The position numbers and the translations under genes are program-made. From Bacteroidota bacterium (lineage in GTDB: Bacteria; Bacteroidota; Ignavibacteria; Kapaibacteriales; UBA2268): a stretch of 8,310 bases of DNA. The DNA lies in NCBI GenBank assembly GCA_024280675.1, contig JAJRPT010000125.1:1-8310 (forward strand). The letters run 5' to 3'. This document shows, piece by piece, positions 1 to 6,501 of this stretch. The stretch's first letter is position 1. Every line of letters begins with the position of its first letter. A model generated the notes under the pieces. That model did not search any database. It was not told where the DNA came from and saw only the letters and a list, made by a program, of their open reading frames with translations.

Positions 1-1447
1 AAGTGGAATTAATATTCAAAGATGTGTTGAATTTATTCAGTTGAGGAATGTGTTGCAAGTTAATTCTCTTGGCTGTCAAAGTGGAATTAATCACCAAACT
101 ATCTCTAAAAATAACAGATCCAATCGATTTAATATTTCCAATCACACCAGACAGATTTACAGAATAGTCTATTTTCTCTAAATTTCCTCGCCCACTGAGA
201 TTTGATATTTTAATACTTTTAAACCGTGGTATAGTTCCGGTGGCAAGCTCTTTTAATGAACGCTTAATATCGCTTTCTAAAATATGGGCTGTGGAGTTTT
301 CCAATGAATATTGAATGCTAGTGAACATATCTCCTACACTGCCTCTTAGCTCCAGATGACTATCACCAAATTGAATCTCAGTATCATGGCTGATATTATT
401 TAATTTACCATTAAATTTGCTCTGAATATTATAGGTGCCAAGTATTGGAATGTGATTATTGGCTAATTTCTCCACCTCGCCAATATTTACATTGCTGAGT
501 GAAATATTGCCATTAACACCTGCATTTTCATAATCAGAATAAATTGAATACAGGGGATTATAATCATTAAAAACCCCACCGATTATCACCTCAGCACTTG
601 CAATCTTAATAGATAAATTCTCTGCCCTGGTAACATCTTTGTCAAAGCTAAATCCTCCTTTTATTTCTATGTCCAGACCACTGCCCATTTCTTTTAGTAC
701 CATCCCAGAGATTGAACCCGCAAGAAGTGAATCCCCCAAATCATAGACGGCACTCAGCTTTGAGTTGATGTTTCGGGCTTCGAGATTAAAATACTGCATG
801 TGATGGTGAGTATTTTTTTTAACTTTAGAAATCTCTAGCGAATCACGCAACTCAAATCGCCCATCATTAATTACCAGACTAGCAACATTTATCCTCAGTT
901 TGGTTTTGCTAGAACCCGGTGTTTCTTCCTTAAACTCACCAGAAGAAAATGCAACTCCAACATTCCAAAGAGAATCTTTTCTGTCTTTTATTAATTTAAA
1001 AAGAGGTTTTTCTAATTTCAAATAATCTACTTCAATATCACCATCAATCATTTTCCAAATATTATATTTTACTTTAACTAGCTCACAGTAGGCAAGCGTA
1101 TCTCCACGCAAATAAATTAGAGCATTTTCAATTTCTATCTCATTTGCCGAAATAAATTCAACTCTTCCAATAGTAAAATCTGCATTAGTTACGCCGGCTA
1201 GCAAGCCTTCAATCTTTTGGTTAATAATTTCTTGGACAAATTCGGATTTATGAAAATAAAAAAAAGATATGAAAGCCGCGATCACAATTAAAAGCAAAGC
1301 CAACAATAGAGTCTTCCACCATTTGCGTTTTTTGCGTTTGGTTTTATCAGGTGAGGGCTTGCCTTCGGCCTTGATGGTGTTATTTCCCAAAGAGCTGTCT
1401 CTTTCGTCCCTCCCAGAAAATTCATTATTACCAGGTTTATTAGTCAA
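1..1447 (-). CDS. TamB/AsmA-like translocation and assembly protein, N-terminal part (3' end outside window)
   Basis: The frame is open for about 482 codons to the left edge. Counting from the TTG at 1447, residues 1-42 are polar and end in a very basic stretch (KTKRKKRK). One hydrophobic segment follows at about 46-65 (WWKTLLLALLLIVIAAF), giving a cytoplasmic tail and an inner-membrane anchor. The rest is beta-strand-rich, with the alternating pattern and D/N-G turns of AsmA/TamB proteins, including a segment like 'DYLKLEKPLFKLIKDRKDSLWNVG'. Such proteins span the periplasm as long beta-groove structures and serve in outer-membrane protein assembly or lipid transport; that role is inferred from family resemblance. 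There is no in-frame ATG before about position 1050, so the start must be TTG: 1447, or 1390, which has an AAAGAGA stretch upstream and still keeps the anchor. Family members often exceed 1,000 residues, so most of the gene lies outside. It is transcribed divergently from the ccmA-like gene. Confidence 0.75.
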   Translation of the reverse strand, partial: MTNKPGNNEFSGRDERDSSLGNNTIKAEGKPSPDKTKRKKRKWWKTLLLALLLIVIAAFISFFYFHKSEFVQEIINQKIEGLLAGVTNADFTIGRVEFISANEIEIENALIYLRGDTLAYCELVKVKYNIWKMIDGDIEVDYLKLEKPLFKLIKDRKDSLWNVGVAFSSGEFKEETPGSSKTKLRINVASLVINDGRFELRDSLEISKVKKNTHHHMQYFNLEARNINSKLSAVYDLGDSLLAGSISGMVLKEMGSGLDIEIKGGFSFDKDVTRAENLSIKIASAEVIIGGVFNDYNPLYSIYSDYENAGVNGNISLSNVNIGEVEKLANNHIPILGTYNIQSKFNGKLNNISHDTEIQFGDSHLELRGSVGDMFTSIQYSLENSTAHILESDIKRSLKELATGTIPRFKSIKISNLSGRGNLEKIDYSVNLSGVIGNIKSIGSVIFRDSLVINSTLTAKRINLQHIPQLNKFNTSLNINST

Positions 1448-1543
1448 ATTAATTTTAAATATGATACAAGGATTACATACTAAACTTCTATTTGTGTAAC
1501 TTAGCCGTCTTGAGGGTGTCAAATTAACGAAAATTTATAATAA
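1448..1543. other. Divergent intergenic region, TamB-like / ccmA-like
   Basis: This 96-bp AT-rich gap lies between two divergent genes that both appear to use TTG starts, so it should hold promoters in both directions. On the plus strand TCTATTTG at 1487-1494 is a near match to the Bacteroidota -7 box TAnnTTTG, differing at the second base, and would leave a leader of about 40 nt. On the minus strand TATCAT lies about a dozen bases before the TTG at 1447, and a TTGACA is present further upstream, but neither pairs with a convincing partner at normal spacing. No hairpin or operator is evident. Confidence 0.35.
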
Positions 1544-2176
1544 TTGATTCAAAATGAGACAATATGTTTAAAAGGATTTGGATTGTCTAAATCTTTCTAC
1601 GGTGGCAGGTCATTATTTCGTGATCTTTCTTTTTCAATTAGTGGTGGCAGTATTCTTGGAATATCTGGTGCAAATGGCTCTGGGAAATCAACGCTTATGG
1701 GCATAATGGCTGGATTTCTCAGCCCGAGTGCTGGTGGGGTTGAGTTCTGGGTAAATGAGAAAAAGATAAGCAAAGACAAATTAAATAATTACTATGGTTT
1801 TTCAGCCCCCTATTTGGGACTCTACGAGGAGTTCAATATCGAAGAACACGCCAAGATATATTCGAGTCTTGGAGATTTCCACTTTGATGAAAAGTATTTC
1901 AATAAATTATTAAAAGATTCGGCGATTTCCTCTTCTCGGAAAAAATTATTAAGGCATTATTCCTCAGGCATGAAGCAAAGGGCAAAGCTAATCTTGTCGG
2001 TTTTATCAATGCCAAAAATATTGTTTATGGACGAGCCAAGCACTAACCTCGACGAGGCGGGAAAACTGTTTGCAATAAAGCTAGCACAAGATCAGAGTCA
2101 GCGGGGCGGGATCGTCGTTATGGCCAGCAATGACGAGGGTGAAATACAATTATGTGATGAAATTATTAACATTTAG
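1544..2176 (+). CDS. ccmA: CcmA-like ABC transporter ATP-binding protein (haem exporter / cytochrome c maturation)
   Basis: This 210-residue protein is a single ABC ATPase domain, close to the size of CcmA. Walker A is GANGSGKST (42-50), the signature is YSSGMKQR (139-146), Walker B is ILFMDEP (159-165, catalytic Glu164), and the D-loop is STNLD (166-170). Two switch positions are non-canonical. The Q-loop region reads FSAPYLGLYEEF (86-97) with no glutamine, and the H-loop position is Asn196 (ASND) instead of His. I recall similar variants in Bacteroidota-type homologues, so this may be a lineage trait. The ATPase should energise the CcmB permease two genes downstream, in the c-type cytochrome maturation pathway at the inner membrane. 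The start is TTG: a stop (TAA, 1541-1543) immediately precedes it in frame and no ATG occurs before Walker A. No Shine-Dalgarno sequence is seen. Assignment to CcmA rather than a generic ABC ATPase rests mainly on the nearby ccmB-like gene. Confidence 0.8.
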   Translation: MIQNETICLKGFGLSKSFYGGRSLFRDLSFSISGGSILGISGANGSGKSTLMGIMAGFLSPSAGGVEFWVNEKKISKDKLNNYYGFSAPYLGLYEEFNIEEHAKIYSSLGDFHFDEKYFNKLLKDSAISSSRKKLLRHYSSGMKQRAKLILSVLSMPKILFMDEPSTNLDEAGKLFAIKLAQDQSQRGGIVVMASNDEGEIQLCDEIINI

Positions 2177-2182
2177 ATTCTT

Positions 2183-3061
2183 ATGAAAAATATATATTTT
2201 GTGTCAGTGCTTGTTTTCTTATTCTTGATGAACATTTCCCTTTTGTCAAAGGATGAAAATACTTTTTCTGCTGTGAGTAATTTTAAATTACCGGACAAGC
2301 TGTCTTGGTGTGGCGAGGAAATCCCTCTCGATGACCCAATAATCAGAGAAAGGCTAGAGCGTGAATTCTACTTGCTATTGCAGCAACCTGGTCAGATCAT
2401 GCTTTACCTAAAACGTAGCCGAAGATATTTCCCAATGTATGAGAGGATTCTAAAAGAAGAAGGCTTGCCAAAAGACATTAAATACCTCAGCGTTGCCGAA
2501 TCGGCACTCTACATGTCACGTTCTTCGGCTGGAGCCGTTGGACTTTGGCAATTTATAAAAAGCACTGGCAAGAAATATTCTTTGCACATAAGCAAGTGGG
2601 TAGATGAACGCAAGCATCCCGAAAAAAGCACAAGAGCTGCTGCGGCCTACCTCAAATTCTTAAAGCGTGATTTTGGCCGTTGGACTCTGGCTGCCGCCGC
2701 CTATAATATGGGTGAGAATGGCCTGCGGTCTAATCTTCGTTTTCAAAGCGAAGAAGAATACTTCGATCTTCATTTAAACTCCGAAACATCACGATACATT
2801 TTCAGAATTGTTGCCATCAAATACTTGCTAGAAAATCATAGTAAATATGGTATTAACTTGAGCAAGGATAAATATTACAAAGCATACAAGCACAAGACAA
2901 TTACGGTAAAGACTAGGATTAAGGATTTGAGCCGCTGGGCAAAGTCTCATGGTACAAGCTATTATAAGGTGAAGTTACTCAACCCCTGGATACTCCGGCG
3001 CGAGCTTCGTCCTCCTTTGTCTTCTCGACCTTATGAAATTAAAATTCCGGTGGGATGGTGA
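2183..3061 (+). CDS. Secreted MltD-like lytic transglycosylase (SLT/GH23 domain) with degenerate LysM-like C-terminus
   Basis: This 292-residue protein begins with a signal peptide (residues 1 to about 22: one Lys, then a hydrophobic core), so it is exported to the periplasm. No lipobox Cys is present. The lytic transglycosylase domain covers about 85-220. The presumed catalytic Glu106 lies in VAESALY, followed by the family motif SSAGAVGLWQF (114-124) and the AAAYNMG motif (171-177). These enzymes cleave the MurNAc-GlcNAc bond of peptidoglycan to give 1,6-anhydro products. Residues about 235-290 (ITVKTRIKDLSRWAKSHG, then LLNPW and YEIKIP) resemble a weak LysM-like repeat, as in MltD-type enzymes, and may bind the wall. 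It starts 6 bp after ccmA and its last 7 bp overlap ccmB, so the three genes are probably co-transcribed. The position between the two exporter genes is unusual. No Shine-Dalgarno sequence is evident. Confidence 0.88.
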   Translation: MKNIYFVSVLVFLFLMNISLLSKDENTFSAVSNFKLPDKLSWCGEEIPLDDPIIRERLEREFYLLLQQPGQIMLYLKRSRRYFPMYERILKEEGLPKDIKYLSVAESALYMSRSSAGAVGLWQFIKSTGKKYSLHISKWVDERKHPEKSTRAAAAYLKFLKRDFGRWTLAAAAYNMGENGLRSNLRFQSEEEYFDLHLNSETSRYIFRIVAIKYLLENHSKYGINLSKDKYYKAYKHKTITVKTRIKDLSRWAKSHGTSYYKVKLLNPWILRRELRPPLSSRPYEIKIPVGW

Positions 3062-3717
3062 GATATTTAGCAGTTGCAATAAAGGATCTAAAATCTGAGT
3101 TTCGCCTCAGAGCATCACTTTCTGCACTTTTGCTCTTTGTCTTCACCGCCGTAATTTTAGTTTATTTTGCCAGCACTGGAAAAGAATTGTCCAAGACATC
3201 TCTTTCGGCAATCTTTTGGCTGATAATATTTTTTGCCTCAGTGACTGGTCTGGCAAAAGCATTCGTCCAAGAAGATGAACGCAAGACCACATTATTCTTG
3301 AAAATTAGCACAAGTTCGCTCAAAGTATATTACGGCAAACTGCTTTACAACTTGCTGATTGCCAATGTGATAAATTTTCTTAGCCTTGGGATTTGCATGC
3401 TTATCCTGCCAGGTTTCGAACCCTCATCTCTTTTGATGATGTGTCTCACAGTTTTTGCCGGTGGCAGCGCAATAGCAATAGTTTTGACATTGCTTTCTGC
3501 TGTGATTACATTTGCTTCTGCCAAAAATGCCCTGCTCCCAGTCCTTGCATTCCCCATGATTTTGCCAATCATCATGCCTTCGGTCGAAAGCACAATTTTT
3601 GCATTCAACTCCAATCAATTCTCGCTCATTTCAAATAATCTCAAATTAATTTTGGCATACTCTGGTGTGATTCTAACACTTTCTCATTTCCTCTTCGAGT
3701 ACCTCTGGCAAGACTAA
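3055..3717 (+). CDS. ccmB: CcmB-like haem exporter permease (cytochrome c maturation)
   Basis: This 220-residue integral membrane protein matches CcmB in length and organisation. The N-terminal amphipathic stretch, AIKDLKSEFRLR (8-19), is typical of CcmB. About six membrane segments follow, near 22-39, 49-70, 97-119, 129-153, 158-176 and 196-215. The loop after the second (KAFVQEDERKTTLFLKIS, 68-85) corresponds to the conserved cytoplasmic 'F..E.E..T...L..S' region of the family, the likely contact with CcmA. CcmB works with CcmA, CcmC and CcmD in delivering haem to the CcmE chaperone; the exact transported species is debated. The ATG at 3055 lies inside the end of the transglycosylase gene (overlap ATGGTGA) and is preceded by GGTGGG, so translational coupling is likely. 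No ccmC, ccmD or ccmE lies in this window. The gene ends 34 bp before a convergent gene. Confidence 0.83.
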   Translation: MVRYLAVAIKDLKSEFRLRASLSALLLFVFTAVILVYFASTGKELSKTSLSAIFWLIIFFASVTGLAKAFVQEDERKTTLFLKISTSSLKVYYGKLLYNLLIANVINFLSLGICMLILPGFEPSSLLMMCLTVFAGGSAIAIVLTLLSAVITFASAKNALLPVLAFPMILPIIMPSVESTIFAFNSNQFSLISNNLKLILAYSGVILTLSHFLFEYLWQD

Positions 3718-3751
3718 GCCACAATCGCATGCCACAAAGAGCTGATGAACA

Positions 3752-4267
3752 TTAAGCGTCTGGCCACATTCTTTTAAGAATATTAGTTTTAGTTCGCACA
3801 ATATGCAGCACAACTCCAGCCAAATGGAAAGCAATAAGAAATAGAAAAGCAAAGGCAAATATTTCATGATATTCCCGGGCAAGCTGGGTGGCTTGGGAGA
3901 ATAATAATTCGGGATGATTTTCAATTATTTCCAAATCAACATCGCTCGATAAAATAATATTTAAACCGGCCAATGGGACAAGAATTGAAAACAAGTACAG
4001 AAGCCATTGGACGCTGTTCTTTAATATTTTATGCGATTTATTGACGGTATCGAGCTCATTTGGTTTTTTTGTGGAAAAACGAAACCAAAGCCGGGCTACC
4101 GAAACGACAAGAAAAAATATACCAAGAAAAATATGAGATTGGAGAATGTCTGGGTTTTTAGTTTCGGGCGAGTATCCATGAGAAAGCAAACCCAAGGCAA
4201 ATAAAATTGCAATGAGCAACAAAGCTAGCCAATGCCCCAGAGCCGATGATGAAGAGTATTTTTGCAT
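3752..4267 (-). CDS. Cytochrome b561-family membrane protein (CybB-like)
   Basis: This 171-residue protein has four predicted membrane helices (about 11-28, 44-63, 86-106 and 134-157). Histidines sit where bacterial cytochrome b561 binds two b haems: His12 (GHW, helix 1), His45 (SHIFLG, helix 2), His134 (YHEIF, start of helix 4) and His148 (AFHLAG, helix 4). The length and spacing fit the diheme CybB/YodB family, which passes electrons between quinol and an acceptor in the inner membrane. The physiological partner cannot be told from the sequence. Its start is only 2 bp after the ruvC stop and has no clear Shine-Dalgarno sequence, so translation may depend on ruvC. It converges on the ccmB-like gene. 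No rho-independent terminator is visible in the 34-bp gap. A more remote b-type cytochrome family is the main alternative. Confidence 0.8.
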   Translation of the reverse strand: MQKYSSSSALGHWLALLLIAILFALGLLSHGYSPETKNPDILQSHIFLGIFFLVVSVARLWFRFSTKKPNELDTVNKSHKILKNSVQWLLYLFSILVPLAGLNIILSSDVDLEIIENHPELLFSQATQLAREYHEIFAFAFLFLIAFHLAGVVLHIVRTKTNILKRMWPDA

Positions 4268-4269
4268 TT

Positions 4270-4860
4270 TTAGAGTATTTTATCAGGATTGTCTTTTACA
4301 AACTGAGCCCAGCTCTGAGCTTTTGGAGCATCAGATCCAGACTTAATCAAATGGCAAATGGCAGCCGCAAGCCCGTCGGTCGCATCAAAATAATCATGTG
4401 TTTCTTTGATATTTAATATTGTTTTTACCATAAATTGAACTTGCTCTTTGGACGCTTTACCTTTTCCGGTGACTGCTTTTTTGATTGAATTGGGCGAATA
4501 TTCAAACACTGGGACATCATTTGAGGACGCACTCAAGATTGCCGCCGCCCGAGCGTGAGAAAGTTTAACAAGCGATTGCACGTTTTTTGCAAAGAATACA
4601 GACTCAATGGCAAAACTATCTGGTTGAATATCTTTGATTTTGCTAGACAGTCTTTCGAAAATGATTTTCAATCGTGGTGCAATTTCCTTTTCTTGTTTTG
4701 CCAAATGAATCACGCCATATTCGATCAACTCAAATTTATTCCCATCGCTCCAGACCGCACCCCACCCACAATTAACCGAACCAGGATCAACCCCCAAACA
4801 CACACTTCGTGTGTCCACACTTCGTGTGTTTGAAATGCCTTGATTTTTCTTTTTTTTCAT
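4270..4860 (-). CDS. ruvC: Crossover junction endodeoxyribonuclease RuvC
   Basis: RuvC resolves Holliday junctions as a dimer together with RuvAB. The 196-residue product carries the four expected acidic metal ligands of the RNase H-like fold: Asp25 in GVDPGSVNCGWG, Glu86 in AIESVFF, and Asp159 and Asp162 in FDATDGLAAAICH. The segment YSPNSIKKAVTGKGKASKEQV (121-141) is also characteristic. The first catalytic Asp lies at 25, whereas in E. coli RuvC it is at 7, so there is an N-terminal extension of about 18 residues, MKKKKNQGISNTRSVDTRSV. It is encoded by a short tandem palindromic repeat. The ATG at 4860 has GGAG just upstream, though very close. GTG codons at residues 15 and 20 or TTG at 22 could also serve as starts and would remove the extension. 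The gene follows yebC by 70 bp, a common arrangement, and is 2 bp before the cytochrome gene. Confidence 0.93.
   Translation of the reverse strand: MKKKKNQGISNTRSVDTRSVCLGVDPGSVNCGWGAVWSDGNKFELIEYGVIHLAKQEKEIAPRLKIIFERLSSKIKDIQPDSFAIESVFFAKNVQSLVKLSHARAAAILSASSNDVPVFEYSPNSIKKAVTGKGKASKEQVQFMVKTILNIKETHDYFDATDGLAAAICHLIKSGSDAPKAQSWAQFVKDNPDKIL
4800..4829. repeat. Tandem palindromic repeat inside the ruvC N-terminal codons
   Basis: Fourteen bases, CACACTTCGTGTGT, occur twice (4801-4814 and 4816-4829) with a 15-bp period. Each copy is itself an inverted repeat: ACACAC-TTC-GTGTGT at 4800-4814 has a 6-bp stem and 3-nt loop, and the second copy has a 5-bp stem. The period is five codons, so the reading frame is kept and the protein shows TRSVD followed by TRSV. 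This may be duplication of a small palindrome, and hairpins here could affect ruvC translation initiation. Confidence 0.85.
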
Positions 4861-4930
4861 CGCTCCATCCGTCGCTTTGTTTTCTGCGTAGCATCTTAGA
4901 AATAATTAAATTTAAATATCATAAAGTGAC

Positions 4931-5680
4931 TTAGTCCAGCTCATCGGCAATCGAATCATCAATCTGAAAATTTGCAAAAACATTTTGCACATCGCCTAAA
5001 TCTTCCATTTTATCGACAAACTTCAATACTTTTTTAGCCGTTGGAATGTCCTCAATGTTTTGTTTTTCTTTTGGAATATACTCAAGTTGCGATTCTTCCA
5101 TCTCGAATCCATTTTCGTCAAACCAAGTTGTGACCGTTCCATAATCTGCCATGGCACAAATAATTCGACTAGATTCTTCACCATATTCCAAGTCTTCACC
5201 CCCAGATTCCAAGACTGCTTCCATTAGTTCGTCTTCGGATTTGCCATTATTTTTGATAGATATAGTGCCTTTGCGCTCAAAAGTCCACATAACCGAGCCA
5301 TTTTCTCCTAGACTTCCATTAGCTTTGGCAAATGTTGAACGAACCTCGCTCACGGTTCGGTTGCGGTTATCGGTCATTGTTTCGACAACGACCGCAATTC
5401 CTCCCGGTGCATAACCCTCGAATATAATTTCTTCCACAGCGACAGCACCGCCCTGGCCTGTTCCTTTGGCAATGGCTCTTTTGATATTTTCATTTGGCAT
5501 CGAGGAAGCTTTTGCCATTTTGACCGCCAGCCTTAGTCGTGGATTCATATCAGGATCGCCACCGCCATCTCGAGAGGCAATCGTAATTTCTTTTCCAAGA
5601 CGTGTGAATATTTTCCCACGCAATGCGTCTTGTCTGCCTTTTCTGTGCTTAATGTTCGCCCATTTACTGTGTCCAGCCAT
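4931..5680 (-). CDS. yebC: YebC/PmpR (TACO1) family protein
   Basis: This 249-residue protein opens with the family hallmark MAGHSKWANIKHRKGRQD and continues with IFTRLGKEITIASRDGGGDP, NPRLRLAVKMAKASSMPNEN and GYAPGGIAVVVETMTDNRNRT, all highly conserved in YebC. The length is normal and nothing is broken. The family has long been annotated as DNA-binding transcriptional regulators. More recent work on bacterial YebC and mitochondrial TACO1 points to a role in translation, helping ribosomes through difficult stretches such as proline runs. The sequence cannot decide which applies here. A GAAGGT motif lies about 11 nt before the ATG, a usable ribosome binding site. It sits 70 bp upstream of ruvC, as in many bacteria. 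The 114-bp gap separating it from the lipoprotein gene leaves room for its own promoter, but no match to TAnnTTTG is seen there. Confidence 0.95.
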   Translation of the reverse strand: MAGHSKWANIKHRKGRQDALRGKIFTRLGKEITIASRDGGGDPDMNPRLRLAVKMAKASSMPNENIKRAIAKGTGQGGAVAVEEIIFEGYAPGGIAVVVETMTDNRNRTVSEVRSTFAKANGSLGENGSVMWTFERKGTISIKNNGKSEDELMEAVLESGGEDLEYGEESSRIICAMADYGTVTTWFDENGFEMEESQLEYIPKEKQNIEDIPTAKKVLKFVDKMEDLGDVQNVFANFQIDDSIADELD

Positions 5681-5794
5681 TTTTTATATTACCTTCGAGA
5701 GTGTCTATTTCTTTTCCTGTTCGAGCTTGAGCCCAATAGCACAATTTAAGAATTATTTTCTCAAAGAGAATACATTCTTGGTGGAAAAAAAAGA

Positions 5795-6352
5795 CTAAGT
5801 CCCAACCCTTTTTAGAATTTTTGTTTTGGTCATTGAGATTACTTCCTTTAATGTAGACCAATCCTGAGCATTTGGGCTAAGAATATACCTATCAACTTTC
5901 CCTTTCTCTTTGTCATATATAATTTTGATACCGCCTACTAAGATGAGTGGCTTATCATAATGGAAGCCATAGTCTTTGTCTGAGAATGGCGCTCGGATTA
6001 TTAGCTCATCGTCATCAATTTCAAGCAACGCAATAAGATAGTTTATTTCGCCTTTATCGTTTTCATTTGGAATATTTACAACAAGGATATTGCCATCTAA
6101 TTTGTAAATAAGACCACTCAAATCAATATCTATTTCTGGATTATTTGAAATTTCCCTAAACCAATCCTTAGAAAGGGTTAAACTATTTTCCCCGAAAGAA
6201 AGCGTATCGCCTGCCAGGTGGAATGAGCCTTTGAATAAATCAGGAAATTCCTTAATTTCTTTGCCAAATGGAGGAACAGGCTTGTCAAAATAAACTAAAG
6301 TACAAGAGCTTACAGAGAACAAAAACAAAATGCTTAACAGTAAATACTTCAT
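5795..6352 (-). CDS. Small lipoprotein of unknown function
   Basis: This gene of about 185 codons encodes a lipoprotein signal peptide (MKYLLLSILFLFSVSSC) with lipobox VSSC and lipidated Cys17. Thr follows at +2 and there are no acidic residues next to it. The mature part is hydrophilic and beta-rich, with a segment reading EFPDLFKGSFHLAGDTLSF (37-55), an FP..L.G.F-type stretch that I associate with small FCB-group lipoproteins, though I cannot name a family. No catalytic motif is visible. I chose the ATG at 6352 rather than the in-frame TTG at 6370: it places a clean signal peptide at the terminus and has the purine-rich GAAGGCGAAG (6368-6359) just upstream. TATCTTTG at 6394-6387 fits a -7 box. 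A run of eight T residues follows the stop codon on the coding strand, but with only a very weak stem before it. The gene is orphan in function and may be monocistronic. Confidence 0.8.
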   Translation of the reverse strand: MKYLLLSILFLFSVSSCTLVYFDKPVPPFGKEIKEFPDLFKGSFHLAGDTLSFGENSLTLSKDWFREISNNPEIDIDLSGLIYKLDGNILVVNIPNENDKGEINYLIALLEIDDDELIIRAPFSDKDYGFHYDKPLILVGGIKIIYDKEKGKVDRYILSPNAQDWSTLKEVISMTKTKILKRVGT

Positions 6353-6386
6353 AGTTTTCTTCGCCTTCAAGTTTTTGAGTAATTAA

Positions 6387-6394
6387 CAAAGATA
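6387..6394 (-). promoter_or_regulatory. Putative Bacteroidota-type -7 box (TATCTTTG) for the lipoprotein gene
   Basis: On the minus strand the octamer TATCTTTG fits the Bacteroidota -7 consensus TAnnTTTG exactly and lies about 35 bp before the ATG at 6352, giving a short leader. No TTTG was found at the usual -33 distance, so this is only half of the expected promoter. Confidence 0.4.
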
Positions 6395-6449
6395 ACGAAT
6401 AAATTTTAAAATTAGTTACACTTGCCCCCAAAAATAAATTAAATTTCAA

Positions 6450-6457
6450 TATATTTG
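6450..6457 (+). promoter_or_regulatory. Putative Bacteroidota-type -7 box (TATATTTG) for the beta-helix gene
   Basis: TATATTTG is an exact match to TAnnTTTG and lies 45 bp before the GTG start at 6502, giving a leader of roughly 38 nt. The only upstream partner is CTTG at 6421-6424, with a 25-bp spacer that is longer than usual. The same octamer occurs upstream of the biotin carrier gene. Confidence 0.45.
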
Positions 6458-6501
6458 TTCTTGAAAAAAAAATTATAATAAATAAAGCAGGGAAAAGAAA
6501 A

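Noticed and set aside
1..92. Direct repeat AAGTGGAATTAAT at 1-13 and 80-92.
   Set aside because: Both copies are in the same frame of the TamB-like gene and encode INST in a beta-strand-rich region, so short amino-acid similarity or chance explains it.
1269..1499. Open frame on the plus strand, 76 codons.
   Set aside because: It lies opposite the basic tail and membrane anchor of the TamB-like gene, whose frame is far longer and has recognisable features; the product resembles nothing.
3714..3755. Possible bidirectional terminator between ccmB and the cytochrome gene (TGGC...GCCA).
   Set aside because: Only a 4-bp stem with no adjacent T or A tract on either strand.
3345..3924. Several overlapping open frames on both strands across ccmB and the cytochrome end.
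   Set aside because: All are in other frames of two well-supported membrane proteins and show no motifs or start signals.
4861..4930. Possible promoter for ruvC in the 70-bp yebC-ruvC gap.
   Set aside because: AT-rich stretch without a TAnnTTTG match or paired -33 element on the minus strand; read-through from yebC is sufficient.
5782..5800. T8 run on the minus strand just after the lipoprotein stop, possible terminator.
   Set aside because: The preceding stem has only about three Watson-Crick pairs, extendable only by G-T pairs, too weak to call an intrinsic terminator.
5664..5861. Minus-strand open frame of 65 codons spanning the yebC-lipoprotein gap.
   Set aside because: It overlaps the 3' end of the lipoprotein gene and the 5' end of yebC, has no start signal and an unconvincing composition.
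6402..6413. Perfect palindrome AATTTTAAAATT in the divergent gap.
   Set aside because: Pure A/T palindromes of this length are expected often in such AT-rich intergenic sequence, and it is not placed relative to a promoter in a telling way.
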